This document shows positions 1 to 7,708 of a DNA stretch of 11,889 nt, in pieces; position 1 is the stretch's first letter, and each line of letters starts with the position of its first letter. Under the pieces are notes generated by a model. It did no database searches, was not told where the DNA came from, and saw only the letters and a list, made by a program, of their open reading frames with translations. Location: positions 1 through 11,889 of the forward strand of contig JASHTQ010000343.1 in the NCBI GenBank assembly GCA_030040475.1, read 5' to 3'. Made by a program: the position numbers and the translations under genes. This DNA comes from Streptosporangiaceae bacterium. GTDB lineage: Bacteria; Actinomycetota; Actinomycetes; Streptosporangiales; Streptosporangiaceae.

Positions 1-231
1 GGGTTCTACCCGGTGGCCCTGACGATCTGGCTCTGCGCGATGATATGGCTGGAGATATTGTTCATGCGGGCGCGCTCGATCCCGGCCATCTCGTTCGTGG
101 AGCAGCCGCCCACCTATAGTGAGGCGTTCAATGTCCAGCGGTTCCAGGCGTCGCTCAGCTCGTTCACGTTCGTCTGGAACTACCTGGCCGTGATCACGTT
201 CATCTTCTGGGTGCTGTTCTACCTCCGCTAG
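1..231 (+). CDS. C-terminal part of a multi-span membrane protein, possibly a terminal-oxidase subunit (partial)
   Basis: The reading frame is open from the first base, so the gene begins upstream of the window and only its last 76 residues are seen. They contain the end of one hydrophobic span (FYPVALTIWLCAMIWLEILF), a polar loop of about 40 residues with PPTYSEAFN, and a final span (FVWNYLAVITFIFWVLFYLR) that reaches the stop codon. The end of the protein looks loosely like the last helix of heme-copper oxidase subunit III, but the usual histidine is missing, so this is only a guess. The location just before a single-span protein and ctaB fits a respiratory cluster. Other integral membrane families are equally possible. 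Confidence 0.6.
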   Translation, partial: GFYPVALTIWLCAMIWLEILFMRARSIPAISFVEQPPTYSEAFNVQRFQASLSSFTFVWNYLAVITFIFWVLFYLR

Positions 232-259
232 GTGATTCGCTAAAGGAGAGGAGGGTCTG

Positions 260-649
260 GTGCGTGAACTGATCCTCTCGTCCGGTCCCGACCGGTACTT
301 CGGCGGGACCATCGAGACGTTCGCGCTGCCCTACGGCGCCTTCATCGTGGCCGCGCTGGCGCTGTGGTACATCTTCAGGCACCCGCACAGCGTGCCGAAG
401 ATGAAGTACCTGTCGCCGGCCCACCAGACCTCGCTCGGCACCAGGGAACCGGGCAAGACCGGCGTGATCAGGTTCGGCGGCCGGATCCCGGCCAGCGCGC
501 CCGCCACCGAGGCGGACACCTCGGTGCCGGCCGGCCAGCCCCCGCACGCCTCCGAGACGCTCCCGGACGCCAGCGAGGTGATACCGGACCCGGCCACGCA
601 CGCAGCCGACGAGCCGGCCCCCGAAGACGAGCAGGAAGGCGACGCGTGA
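260..649 (+). CDS. Small single-span membrane protein in the ctaB cluster, function unknown
   Basis: The protein has 129 residues. The GTG start is chosen because a strong ribosome site (AAGGAGAGGAGGG, 243-255) stands just before it, and the previous gene ends only 28 bases upstream. Residues 22-39 form one hydrophobic span, preceded by a short tail and followed by a basic [11 protein letters not shown] segment. From about residue 73 the protein becomes a low-complexity tail rich in Pro, Ala, Glu and Asp, which is probably disordered and cytoplasmic. The stop codon overlaps the GTG of ctaB (GTGA), so the two are probably translationally coupled. I do not recognise a named family. Being placed between a membrane subunit and the heme O synthase gene suggests an accessory role in an oxidase complex or its assembly, but this is inferred from position only. 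Confidence 0.7.
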   Translation: MRELILSSGPDRYFGGTIETFALPYGAFIVAALALWYIFRHPHSVPKMKYLSPAHQTSLGTREPGKTGVIRFGGRIPASAPATEADTSVPAGQPPHASETLPDASEVIPDPATHAADEPAPEDEQEGDA

Positions 650-1632
650 CGCGCGTGCCCAGCGCCATTCCACTCGCCGCGGCGGCGGCTCCGGGCTCGA
701 CCGTCCCCGGGAGTTCGCCGCCGCCCAGGCGCTCGCCGCGCGTCGTCGGCAGCGCGCTCGTCGCGCTGACCAAGCCGCGGATCATCGAGCTGCTGCTTGT
801 CACCACGGTCCCGACGATGCTGCTCGCCCAGCACGGCCTGCCGCCGATCCGCCTGGTGCTCGCCACCCTCGTCGGCGGCACGCTGGCCGCGGGCAGCGCG
901 AACACGATCAACTGCTACATCGACCGCGACATCGACGCGGTGATGAAGCGCACCTCCCGCCGCCCGCTCGTGGTCAACGGCCGCGGCACGATCAAGCCGT
1001 GGGAGGCGCTGGCCTGGGGCATCGCGCTCGGCGCCGGGGCGACCCTGCTGCTCGGCCTGATGGCCAACTGGCTGGCCGCCGCGCTGGCCGACGCGGCCAT
1101 CTTGTTCTACATCTTCGTCTACACGCTGCTGCTCAAGCGGCGCAGCCCGAGCAACATCGTGATCGGCGGCGCGGCGGGCTGCTTCCCCGTCCTGGTCGGC
1201 TGGGCCGCGGTCACCGGCACGGTGAGCCTGCCCGCGGTCGTGCTGTTCGCGGTCATCTTCCTGTGGACCCCGCCGCACTTCTGGGCGCTCGCGATGAAGT
1301 TCAAGAAGGACTACGCGGCCGCCAACGTGCCGATGCTCCCGGTCGTCGCCAGCCCCGCCACGGTGGCGCGCAAGATCCTCTGGTACTCCTACGCGATGGT
1401 GGCCGCGACGCTGGCCCTGGCCCCGTGGTCAGGCTGGATCTACGGCGTGGCGGCCGCCGCGCTCGGCGCCTGGTTCCTGCTCGAGGCGCACCGCCTGCAG
1501 GCCCGCGTCGCGGCCGCCACGGACGGCTCCTCACCCGCCCCGATGCGCCTGTTCCACCTCTCCATCGCCTACCTGACCCTCCTGTTCGCCGCGGTCGCCG
1601 TCACCGCCCTCCTGCCCTGGGGCCGCTGGTAG
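646..1632 (+). CDS. ctaB: Protoheme IX farnesyltransferase (heme O synthase)
   Basis: This UbiA-family membrane enzyme adds a farnesyl group from farnesyl diphosphate to heme B, giving heme O, the precursor of the heme A used by aa3-type oxidases. The frame is open further upstream, but that part lies inside the preceding gene. The GTG at 646, overlapping its stop as GTGA, gives a protein of 328 residues, the usual size for actinobacterial CtaB. Visible family signatures are [10 protein letters not shown] (42-51), the diphosphate/magnesium motif N89xxxD93xxxD97 in [32 protein letters not shown], the [17 protein letters not shown] block and NVPMLPVV. About eight hydrophobic spans follow one another to the end. 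The first 32 residues are an Ala/Pro-rich extension of the kind often seen in actinomycetes. Confidence in the identity is high. Confidence 0.95.
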   Translation: MTRVPSAIPLAAAAAPGSTVPGSSPPPRRSPRVVGSALVALTKPRIIELLLVTTVPTMLLAQHGLPPIRLVLATLVGGTLAAGSANTINCYIDRDIDAVMKRTSRRPLVVNGRGTIKPWEALAWGIALGAGATLLLGLMANWLAAALADAAILFYIFVYTLLLKRRSPSNIVIGGAAGCFPVLVGWAAVTGTVSLPAVVLFAVIFLWTPPHFWALAMKFKKDYAAANVPMLPVVASPATVARKILWYSYAMVAATLALAPWSGWIYGVAAAALGAWFLLEAHRLQARVAAATDGSSPAPMRLFHLSIAYLTLLFAAVAVTALLPWGRW

Positions 1633-2060
1633 GCGCGGGCCCGCCGCCGCCGCCCGCCTTCCCGCCGCAGCCGCTTCCCCCTTGATTTATCCCGAACGGG
1701 CCGTGGTTCACCTCCAACGCACGCTCACCCAACGAGTCGTTTGCGCCGGTTGCGTCACGCTAGCCGGGTGAACCTGCGGCCCGGAACCGCCACGCTGGCC
1801 GGATGATCCGCCGGCCGGGAACCGCGGCCGGGCCCGGGAGGCGATGCGCGCGATCACCGGTACGCCCTCGCGGCGGCGGTCGCCGGCGGCTGTCCGCTCG
1901 CCGCCGGTTCCCGGTCACCCCGCGCGTGCTGCCGCGCCGCCGCGCGATCCGTTCGCCCGGAGGTACGGTGACCCGGAGGAGCGGCGCGGCGCGCGGGCCG
2001 AACCCGACCCGGCGCAGACCTTCCGCTCCGGCCTCGGCCGCCGCCCAGACTGGTGGAACG
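1633..2060. other. Intergenic region of about 430 bases, no supported gene
   Basis: Between ctaB and the reductase gene, open frames exist on both strands, but their translations are Arg/Pro/Gly-rich with no recognisable motif, as expected of shadow frames in very GC-rich DNA. A short dyad, GGCCGG (1797-1802) and CCGGCC (1811-1816), is the only structure noticed. Positions 1681-1760 are less GC-rich (for example TTGATTTAT at 1682-1690) and are the best place to look for the promoter of the downstream gene, but no clear -35/-10 pair was found. Confidence 0.5.
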
Positions 2061-2804
2061 ATGAAGGAACCGGATCGCGCTCCCCGCATCGTGCTGCTCG
2101 GCGGCACCAGCGAGATCGGCCTCGCCATCCTAGCCGCGCTCGCCGCCCCCGCGACGGCGGAGGTGATCCTGGCCGGGCGCGACGAACTCGCGCTGGCGCA
2201 GGCCGCGCGGGCGCTGCCCTACCGGATCCGGGCCATCCGGTACGACGCCCGCGACTTCGACGGCCACCAGGCGTTCGTGGACGCCCTGTTCGCCGCGGGC
2301 CGGCTGGACCTGGTCATCTCGGCGGCCGGTGTCCTGGTCCCGCAGCGGGACCTGGACGACGACGTGCGCCTGGCCGCGGACATGATCGGTGCCAACTTCA
2401 CCGGCCACGTCACCACGCTGCTCGCCGTGGCCCGTGCGATGCGTGCCCAGCGCGGCGGCACGATCGTCGTGCTGTCCTCGGTCGCCGCGATCCGCCCGCG
2501 CAAGGCCAACTTCACCTACGGCGCGACCAAGGCGGGCCTGGACGCCTTCGCCCGCGGCCTCGCCGACTCGCTGCACGGCACCGGCGTCCGCGTGCTGCTT
2601 GTCCGTCCGGGCTTCGTCGCCGGCCGGATGACCAAGGGCATGCCGCCCGCCCCCTTCCCCGCCACCCCCGCCGCCGTCGGCGAGGCCACCGCCGCCGCCC
2701 TGCGCGGCACCAGGTCGACCGTCTGGATCCCCCGCTGGATGGCCGGCCTGTCCGTGGCCCTCCGCCTGATTCCCCGCCCCGCCTGGCGCCGCGTCTCCCG
2801 CTGA
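2061..2804 (+). CDS. dprE2: Short-chain dehydrogenase/reductase, DprE2-like (decaprenylphosphoryl-2-keto-ribose reductase)
   Basis: DprE2 is the NADH-dependent reductase that, with the oxidase DprE1, epimerises decaprenylphosphoryl ribose to the arabinose donor used for cell-wall arabinan. The ATG at 2061 gives 247 residues, close to the 254 of the mycobacterial enzyme. The start is placed here because the upstream extension is Arg/Pro low complexity and the Rossmann strand begins at once. Seen in the sequence are LLGGTSEIGLAI (12-23) as nucleotide-binding turn, SAAG in place of the usual NAG, catalytic S140, and Y153xxxK157 (YGATKAGLDAF). A C-terminal VWIPRWMAGL...IPRPAWRR segment matches the pattern of DprE2 from memory. 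No dprE1 is present in the window and the gene appears to stand alone. It could instead be a related SDR acting on another substrate. Confidence 0.72.
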   Translation: MKEPDRAPRIVLLGGTSEIGLAILAALAAPATAEVILAGRDELALAQAARALPYRIRAIRYDARDFDGHQAFVDALFAAGRLDLVISAAGVLVPQRDLDDDVRLAADMIGANFTGHVTTLLAVARAMRAQRGGTIVVLSSVAAIRPRKANFTYGATKAGLDAFARGLADSLHGTGVRVLLVRPGFVAGRMTKGMPPAPFPATPAAVGEATAAALRGTRSTVWIPRWMAGLSVALRLIPRPAWRRVSR

Positions 2805-2881
2805 CCCCCGGGTCCCGGCTCCCGCATGCCCACGGCCCGCGGTCGGCCCGCTGGGGTACGCTCGGATGGCAGGTGATCCCC

Positions 2882-4006
2882 ATGCTGTCGGTACCGAAAC
2901 TGTCCAGGCGGGTCCGGTGGGCCGTGCCGGTAGGCGCGCTCGTCGTCACCGGCGCGGTGATGGCAGGCTCGCTGATCTCGGTCGCGCAGGCCGCCCCGGT
3001 CCTCCCGCCGCGCACCCCGGCCCAGCTGCTCGCGGCGGTCGCCCAGGGTCAGGCACCCGCGCTGACCGGAACGGTCCTCGAGACCGTCTCGCTCGGCCTG
3101 CCCGCGCTGCCCGACACCGACGACCCGACCTCGATAGCCTCGCTGCTCACCGGGTCGCACACGATCCAGGTGTGGTACGCGAGTCCGCAGCGTTACCGGC
3201 TGGCGGTGCCCCAGTCGCTGAGCGAGACGGACGTGGTGCGCGACGGCAGCACGCTCTGGCTCTGGCAGAGCACGCTGAACGCGGTGACCAGGTTCACCGT
3301 GCCCGCCGCCGGGACGCCGAGCCCGCAGCCCTCGGCGCTGACCCCGCAGCAGGCCGCGCAGCAGGCGCTGACCATGGCAGGGCCGATCACCACGGTAAGC
3401 GTCGACAGCAACGTCACCGTCGCCGGCCAGCCGGCCTACGAGCTCGTGCTCGCGCCCAAGGACTCGCGCTCGCTGATCGGCCAGGTGCGGATCGCCATCG
3501 ACGCGGGCAACAGCGTGCCGCTGCGGCTGGAGGTCTTCGCCCGCGGCGCGGCAAGCCCCGCGATCAGCGTCGGCTACACCGCCATCAGCTTCGGCGCGCC
3601 GTCTGCCGCGGACACGAGCTTCACGCCCCCGCCCGGCGCGCAGGTCACCACGGTCGGCCCAGGCCAGGGCGGCCAGCAGGGGACAGGGCAGGGCGACGCC
3701 ACCACGATCGGATCGGGCTGGCTGACCGTGCTGGCGATGCCGTCGGCCGGGCTGCTCTCCGGCTCGCCCGCGCAGCTGAACCAGGGGAGCGGTGAGGACG
3801 CCGCCGCGCTGCAGGCGCTGCTCGGCTCGGCGACGTACGTACACGGCACCTGGGGCACCGGCAGGCTGCTGCGCACCAGCCTGGTCTCGATGCTGATCAC
3901 CACCGGCGGGACCGTGTTCATCGGCGCGGTCCAGCCCAGCGTGCTGTACGCCGCGGCCGGCCAGGACGGGCACCAGCTGGGGGCGCTCCCCGCCGCGGCG
4001 CCTTGA
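2882..4006 (+). CDS. Exported RseB/LolA-like protein encoded with an ABC transporter
   Basis: The protein has 374 residues. The N-terminus is a typical Sec signal: basic KLSRRVRW, a hydrophobic core VPVGALVVTGAVMAGSL, and a likely cleavage after AQA near residue 37. The mature part begins with RTPAQLLAAVAQ and contains GTVLETVSLGLP, TIQVWYASPQRYRLAVP, VVRDGSTLWLWQ and TVAGQPAYELVLAPKD. These are the recurring features of the RseB/LolA-type half-barrel fold that actinomycetes export. A Gly/Gln-rich linker (about residues 256-275) leads to a C-terminal domain. The ATG at 2882 has AGG eight bases before it; an in-frame GTG at 2873 is an alternative. The stop overlaps the TTG of the ABC ATPase gene, so the protein probably works with that transporter outside the membrane, perhaps as a lipid- or peptide-binding partner. 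That role is inferred. Confidence 0.78.
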   Translation: MLSVPKLSRRVRWAVPVGALVVTGAVMAGSLISVAQAAPVLPPRTPAQLLAAVAQGQAPALTGTVLETVSLGLPALPDTDDPTSIASLLTGSHTIQVWYASPQRYRLAVPQSLSETDVVRDGSTLWLWQSTLNAVTRFTVPAAGTPSPQPSALTPQQAAQQALTMAGPITTVSVDSNVTVAGQPAYELVLAPKDSRSLIGQVRIAIDAGNSVPLRLEVFARGAASPAISVGYTAISFGAPSAADTSFTPPPGAQVTTVGPGQGGQQGTGQGDATTIGSGWLTVLAMPSAGLLSGSPAQLNQGSGEDAAALQALLGSATYVHGTWGTGRLLRTSLVSMLITTGGTVFIGAVQPSVLYAAAGQDGHQLGALPAAAP

Positions 4007-4932
4007 CCGCCATCTCGACCAGCGGTCTTACCAAGCGGTTCCGCGGTGGCCAGCTAGCCGTCGACAACCTCGACCTGGCCGTCCCGGCCGGTTCGGTCTA
4101 CGGTTTCCTCGGGCCGAACGGCTCCGGCAAGACCACCACGATCAGGATGCTGCTCGGCCTGGCGTTCCCGACCAGCGGCAGCGCCGCCCTGCTCGGCGTG
4201 CCGATGCCGGACGGGGCGACCCGGGTGCTGCACCGGGTCGGCTCGCTCGTCGAGGGCCCGGCCTTCTATCCGTTCCTGACCGGCGCCGACAACCTGGCCC
4301 GCTGCGACGCCGCGGACCGGACCGCCGACCCGGCCACGGCGCCGGCCCGTATCGACGCGGCGCTCGACCGGGTGGGCCTGCTCGCGGCGGCCAAGAAGCG
4401 CTACCGCAACTACTCGCTCGGCATGAAGCAGCGGCTGGCCATCGCGGCCAGCCTGCTCCGCCCCCGCGAGCTGATCATCCTGGACGAGCCGACCAACGGC
4501 CTGGACCCGCAGGGCACCAGGGAGGTCCGGACGCTGGTCAGGCAGATCGCCGCCGACGGGACCACCGTGTTCGTCTCCTCGCACCTGCTCGCCGAGGTCG
4601 AGCAGATCTGCACGCACGTCGGCGTGATGCGGACGGGGCGCCTGGTCTTCTCCGGCTCGCTGCCCGAGCTGCGCCGGACCGGGTCCGCCCGGGTCACCGT
4701 GCAGACCGCCGAACCCGAGGCGGCGGCCAGGGTCCTGGCCGGCCTCGGCCTCGCCGACCCGCTGGCCGCCGCGACCGAGGCGTCCGCCGTGATCGGCGAC
4801 GAATCCCCCGAGCACGTCTGCGCCGAACTCGTCCGGGCCGGCATCGGCGTCCGCGGCTTCGCGGTCACCTCACCCAGCCTGGAAGACCTGTTCGTCGGCC
4901 TAACCGGCGAAGGCTTCGATGTCGGCGCCTGA
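4003..4932 (+). CDS. ABC transporter ATP-binding protein (BcrA/DrrA type)
   Basis: This 309-residue ATPase would power the membrane protein encoded next. All nucleotide-binding motifs are present: Walker A GPNGSGKTT (37-45), signature YSLGMKQR (137-144), Walker B LIILDEP (157-163) followed by TNGLDPQG, and the switch histidine H194 in VSSHLLAEVEQI. The Q-loop region reads GSLVEGPAFYPFLTG, with glutamate in place of glutamine, as is common in antibiotic-type exporters. The C-terminal third (about 225-309) is the extra domain of this subfamily. The start is TTG at 4003, sharing TTGA with the upstream stop, so translation is probably coupled. Substrate cannot be read from the sequence. Confidence 0.93.
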   Translation: MTAISTSGLTKRFRGGQLAVDNLDLAVPAGSVYGFLGPNGSGKTTTIRMLLGLAFPTSGSAALLGVPMPDGATRVLHRVGSLVEGPAFYPFLTGADNLARCDAADRTADPATAPARIDAALDRVGLLAAAKKRYRNYSLGMKQRLAIAASLLRPRELIILDEPTNGLDPQGTREVRTLVRQIAADGTTVFVSSHLLAEVEQICTHVGVMRTGRLVFSGSLPELRRTGSARVTVQTAEPEAAARVLAGLGLADPLAAATEASAVIGDESPEHVCAELVRAGIGVRGFAVTSPSLEDLFVGLTGEGFDVGA

Positions 4933-5866
4933 CCCGGCAGCCCCGCCGACCCCCGCCGCCGCGCACGCGCTCGTCGTCGGCATCGCACCCAATGCATCCC
5001 CTGACCCGGCAAATAGCGGTTCTCCCACACGTAACGGGCGAGCCTGGGGTCGGCTGTTCCGCTCGGAGCTGCGGCTGGTCTTCGGGCGGCGGCGTAACCT
5101 GCTGCTGCTCGTGGTGACGGCCGTCTTTCCCGTCGTCATAGGCATCGCCCTGCGCCTTGCCGCGCCGCATCCGCAGGGCGGCGGGAACGGCGCGGGCGTC
5201 GCCTTCTTCAACCAGCTCGCCGGCAACGGCGTGTTCCTCACCTTCATCGCGCTGAGCAGCTTGCTGATCCTGGTCCTGCCGGTGGTGGTAGCGGTCGTGG
5301 CCGGGGATTCGGTGGCCGGCGAGGCCGGCTACGGCACGCTGCGCTACCTGCTCGCGGTGCCGGTCGGCCGGACCCGGCTGCTGGCGGTGAAGCTCGCCGC
5401 GATCGTGACGTTCGGCCTCTGCGCGACGTTCATCGTGTCGGCGGTGGCCCTCGTCGTCGGCACGGCGCTGTTCCCCATCGGACCTGTGACCCTGCTGTCC
5501 GGGGATACCGTCTCGCTCGCCGCCGGGTTGTTCCGGCTGCTGCTCGTCACCCTGTACGTCGCCGCCGCGATGGCCGCGCTCGGCGCGGTCGGGCTGGCCA
5601 TCTCGACCCTGACCGAGCATGCGATCGGCGCCATCGCCGCAATCGCGATCCTCGTAGTGACCAGCGAGGTCATCGACAGCGTGCCGCAGCTCGCCGCGGT
5701 CGGGCCGTACCTGCCGACGCACTGGTGGCTGTCCTTCGACTCGCTGCTGCGCGCCCCGATCGACACCTCGACCCTGCTCAAGGGCCTGCTCTCGTTCGCC
5801 GTCTACACGGTCTTGTTCTGCTCCTTCGCCTGGGCGCGCTTCACCACCGCCGACGTCACCAGCTGA
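4919..5866 (+). CDS. ABC-2 type transporter permease
   Basis: The protein has 315 residues and about six hydrophobic spans: NLLLLVVTAVFPVVIGIAL, VFLTFIALSSLLILVLPVVV, a pair around VTFGLCATFIVSAVALVV, LLLVTLYVAAAMAALGAVGL, IGAIAAIAILVVTSEVI and a last one near the C-terminus. The cytoplasmic loop GDSVAGEAGYGTLRYLLAVP followed by VGRTRLLAVKL is the hallmark of ABC-2 permeases, where it contacts the ATPase. The ATG lies 14 bases inside the end of the ATPase gene, so the two genes are coupled and almost certainly form one transporter. The first 45 residues are Pro/Ala-rich and polar, and their DNA (about 4985-5035) is less GC-rich than the surroundings, so a later start is possible. Substrate unknown. 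Confidence 0.9.
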   Translation: MSAPDPAAPPTPAAAHALVVGIAPNASPDPANSGSPTRNGRAWGRLFRSELRLVFGRRRNLLLLVVTAVFPVVIGIALRLAAPHPQGGGNGAGVAFFNQLAGNGVFLTFIALSSLLILVLPVVVAVVAGDSVAGEAGYGTLRYLLAVPVGRTRLLAVKLAAIVTFGLCATFIVSAVALVVGTALFPIGPVTLLSGDTVSLAAGLFRLLLVTLYVAAAMAALGAVGLAISTLTEHAIGAIAAIAILVVTSEVIDSVPQLAAVGPYLPTHWWLSFDSLLRAPIDTSTLLKGLLSFAVYTVLFCSFAWARFTTADVTS

Positions 5867-5886
5867 CCTAGATGCGCCTTCGCGAT

Positions 5887-5901
5887 AGGGCCTTTGCCCC
5901 T
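5887..5901. terminator. Weak hairpin 20 bases after the ABC permease gene
   Basis: GGGC-CTTT-GCCC (within AGGGCCTTTGCCCCT) can form a short hairpin just after the stop codon of the transporter operon. There is no T-tract, so this is at most a weak terminator. It could equally be a half-conserved operator of the AGGG...CCCT type. Confidence 0.22.
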
Positions 5902-6026
5902 GACCAAGAAAATCGATGTCAGCCGCAGCGCGGCAGCGGACCTGTTTGAGGACGTGCTGTAGCTGACCCGGAGCGGTTAGCTGGTCCGGGCCTGGTCAGG
6001 ACGTTAGGGCGGTGTACGGGTAGCGG

Positions 6027-7391
6027 CTAGGCGGCCTGCTCGCCGGCGGTGACGGTGACGGTGAGACCGAGGGCTTCCAGTTGCCGGATGTGGTTGCGGA
6101 TCTTCTTGTCCCGGTTGATGTGGCGGGCGTGCCAGTCCGGGCCGAGGTCGCGGTAGCGGGCGGCGGGGTCGGACAGCAGGTGCCAGACGATGATCATGGT
6201 GGAGCGGGCGACGGCGGCCTGCGCGATGGCCTTGCCGCGGCGGCGGGCGATGCGCCGGTAGCGTTCGCCGAGGAAGGTGGCGGTGCCGGCGGCGCCGAGG
6301 GCGGCCTGCCCCGCGGCGGCGCGGGCGTAGCTGTTGCCTTTCTTCTGCCTGCCCTTGCCGTGCCGGGTGCCGGACTGGGCCGCGGACCGGCACAGCCCGA
6401 TCCAGGAAACCAGGTGCGCCGAGGTCGGGAACACGGTCATGTTCAGGCCGATCTCGGCGATGATCACGATAGCCAGCCATACGCTGATGCCGGGGATCTC
6501 GGCCAGCCGGCAGGCGGCGGCCAGCACCTGGGCGTCCGGGGTGACACCGCAGCCGGGTCCTGTTTCCCCGGTCACTTCGACCCCCCACGACTCCTCCGCC
6601 CGGGCCAGCGCCGCGATCGCCTGGTTCTCCATCGCGGCGATCTGCTGGTCCAGGAACGCCACCTGGTCCAGCAGCGCCCGGGCGATCATCCCGTGGTGGG
6701 AGTCGAACATGCCGTCCAGCGCCTCGGCGAGCTGGTCCCGCTTGGCCCGCAGCCGCCCCATGGCCAGCTCGGCGAGCACGCGCGGGTCGCGTTCCCCGGC
6801 GATCAGCGCCTGCACCATCGCCACCGCCGACTTGGCCTTCAGCCCGCCTGCGGTCACCGAGGTGATCTTGATCATGGCGTCTTCCAGCAGCTTTTCCAGC
6901 CGCTGCAGGCACCGGGTCCGCTCCCGGACCAGGTCGGTCCGGGCCCGGGTAAAGTCCCGCACCGCCCGGATCGCGGCCGGCGGCACGAAACTGGGCCGCA
7001 GCATGCCCCACTGGGTCAGCCGGGCCAGCCACATCGCGTCCAGCCGGTCCGTCTTCGGCCGTCCTTTGAGGTTCCGGGCCTGCGATGCGGAGACCAGCTG
7101 GACCGCCAGGCCGATGCTTTCCAGCACGTAATACCAGATCCGCCAGTAATCGGACGTGGACTCCAGCGTCACCATCTGCACCCGGTGCCGGAGCAGCTCC
7201 CGGCCCGCCTCCGCGACCCGGGCCCGGGTCGCGGGCACGTTATCCCAGATCTGGTTGGCGTACCGGCCCGGCCGTGCCGGATCCGGAATCCGCAGGCACA
7301 CCACTCCGGACGCCTTGGCCACATCGACCGCGGCCACCCGCTCATACATGATCTCGTGATCCTCATCCGGGATCACCTGCGGCTTGCGCAC
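6027..7391 (-). CDS. IS110-family transposase (DEDD recombinase)
   Basis: The 454-residue protein has the two-part structure of IS110 recombinases. The N-terminal RuvC-like domain carries the catalytic acids D23 (AAVDVAK), E77 (VTLESTSDYW), D115 and D118 (KTDRLDA). A helical, coiled-coil-like middle follows (about 140-265). The C-terminal Transposase_20-type domain has LAEIPGISVWLA (296-307), WIGLCRSAAQSG with the serine at 340 that corresponds to the catalytic serine region of the family, and KKGNSYARAAA. The GTG start at 7391 is preceded by AGGAGGG on the coding strand (7396-7402). No internal stop or frameshift is seen, so the enzyme looks intact and the element may be active. Enzymes of this family are guided by a structured RNA from the element's own non-coding end; a candidate is listed separately. 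Confidence 0.95.
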   Translation of the reverse strand: MRKPQVIPDEDHEIMYERVAAVDVAKASGVVCLRIPDPARPGRYANQIWDNVPATRARVAEAGRELLRHRVQMVTLESTSDYWRIWYYVLESIGLAVQLVSASQARNLKGRPKTDRLDAMWLARLTQWGMLRPSFVPPAAIRAVRDFTRARTDLVRERTRCLQRLEKLLEDAMIKITSVTAGGLKAKSAVAMVQALIAGERDPRVLAELAMGRLRAKRDQLAEALDGMFDSHHGMIARALLDQVAFLDQQIAAMENQAIAALARAEESWGVEVTGETGPGCGVTPDAQVLAAACRLAEIPGISVWLAIVIIAEIGLNMTVFPTSAHLVSWIGLCRSAAQSGTRHGKGRQKKGNSYARAAAGQAALGAAGTATFLGERYRRIARRRGKAIAQAAVARSTMIIVWHLLSDPAARYRDLGPDWHARHINRDKKIRNHIRQLEALGLTVTVTAGEQAA

Positions 7392-7496
7392 CGCACCCTC
7401 CTATGCTGGAGACGATCGGATGATCAGTGGGCTGCCCGGGGATCCAGGTCAGCGTGAACGCGAAGTCTGACCAGCGTGCTCAAGGCAACACGAAGC

Positions 7497-7510
7497 GACC
7501 CTCCGGGGTC
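7497..7510. other. Short hairpin GACCC-TCCG-GGGTC in the IS110 leader
   Basis: A perfect 5-bp stem with a four-base loop. Its right arm overlaps the longer stem 7507-7515/7586-7595, so the two can only form alternately. It may be a switch between two folds of the leader RNA or an incidental hairpin. Confidence 0.35.
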
Positions 7511-7525
7511 CGGATCCCAGCGCCA

Positions 7526-7566
7526 GGCTAATTCCCGGGCTCCTATCCCAAGGAAGCACGGGCATC
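7526..7566. repeat. Motif pair GGCTAATTCC ... ACGGGCATC, inner copy in the IS110 leader
   Basis: On the plus strand GGCTAATTCC (7526-7535) and ACGGGCATC (7558-7566) are separated by 22 bases. The same two words occur in the same order, 4 bases apart, at 7709-7731. In the candidate bridge RNA they flank a small hairpin. Confidence 0.7.
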
Positions 7567-7708
7567 ACGGGCAGCCCGCATCATCATCCCGGACCGCAAC
7601 CCACCCGCAGCCACAGCACCACCACAGGGCCCAAGACCCCAGCCGGATACGGCGCCGCACCCGGCCCCGATTTTCTCGCCGATGCGACCACACCCCCAGG
7701 GTGACGAT

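Larger units (their letters stand above)
7438..7600 (-). ncRNA. Candidate bridge RNA in the leader of the IS110 element
   Basis: IS110 recombinases of the IS621 type use a bridge RNA encoded upstream of the gene; this is where it would lie. On the transposase strand, GGTCCGGGAT (7595-7586) can pair with ATCCGGACC (7515-7507), nine base pairs with one bulged base, enclosing about 70 nt. Inside, GATGCCCGT stands on the 5' side and GGAATTAGCC on the 3' side of a small hairpin (TTCC with GGAG, about 7540-7555). This is the arrangement of a guide loop. Toward the gene there is a second stem, GGTCAG with CTGACC (7472-7467 and 7452-7447), and GGGATCC with GGATCCC (7518-7512 and 7444-7438). Some of these pairings exclude one another, so the fold is not settled. 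Position and hairpins are seen; the function is inferred from the family. Confidence 0.45.

Noticed and set aside
364..645. Upstream extension of the ctaB frame (422 residues in all)
   Set aside because: This part lies inside the 129-residue gene, is Arg/Pro/Gly-rich and lies outside the usual CtaB length. The GTG at 646 overlapping the stop is the natural start.
1803..2060. N-terminal extension of the reductase frame
   Set aside because: The translation is Arg/Pro low complexity, and the Rossmann fold begins right after the ATG at 2061.
2516..3973. Minus-strand open frame of 485 codons opposite the reductase and exported protein genes
   Set aside because: It is a shadow of two well-supported plus-strand genes; composition is Arg/Gly/Gln-rich with no motif.
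5887..5901. DosR-type operator before a gene disrupted by the insertion element
   Set aside because: The AGGGCC...CCCCT symmetry is poor and no disrupted gene can be recognised downstream; kept only as a weak hairpin.
5916..5966. Short frame starting MSAAARQR after the ABC operon
   Set aside because: Only 16 codons, no ribosome site and no recognisable motif.
6081..7457. Plus-strand open frame of 458 codons opposite the transposase
   Set aside because: The minus strand carries an intact IS110 transposase with all catalytic residues, so this frame is a shadow.
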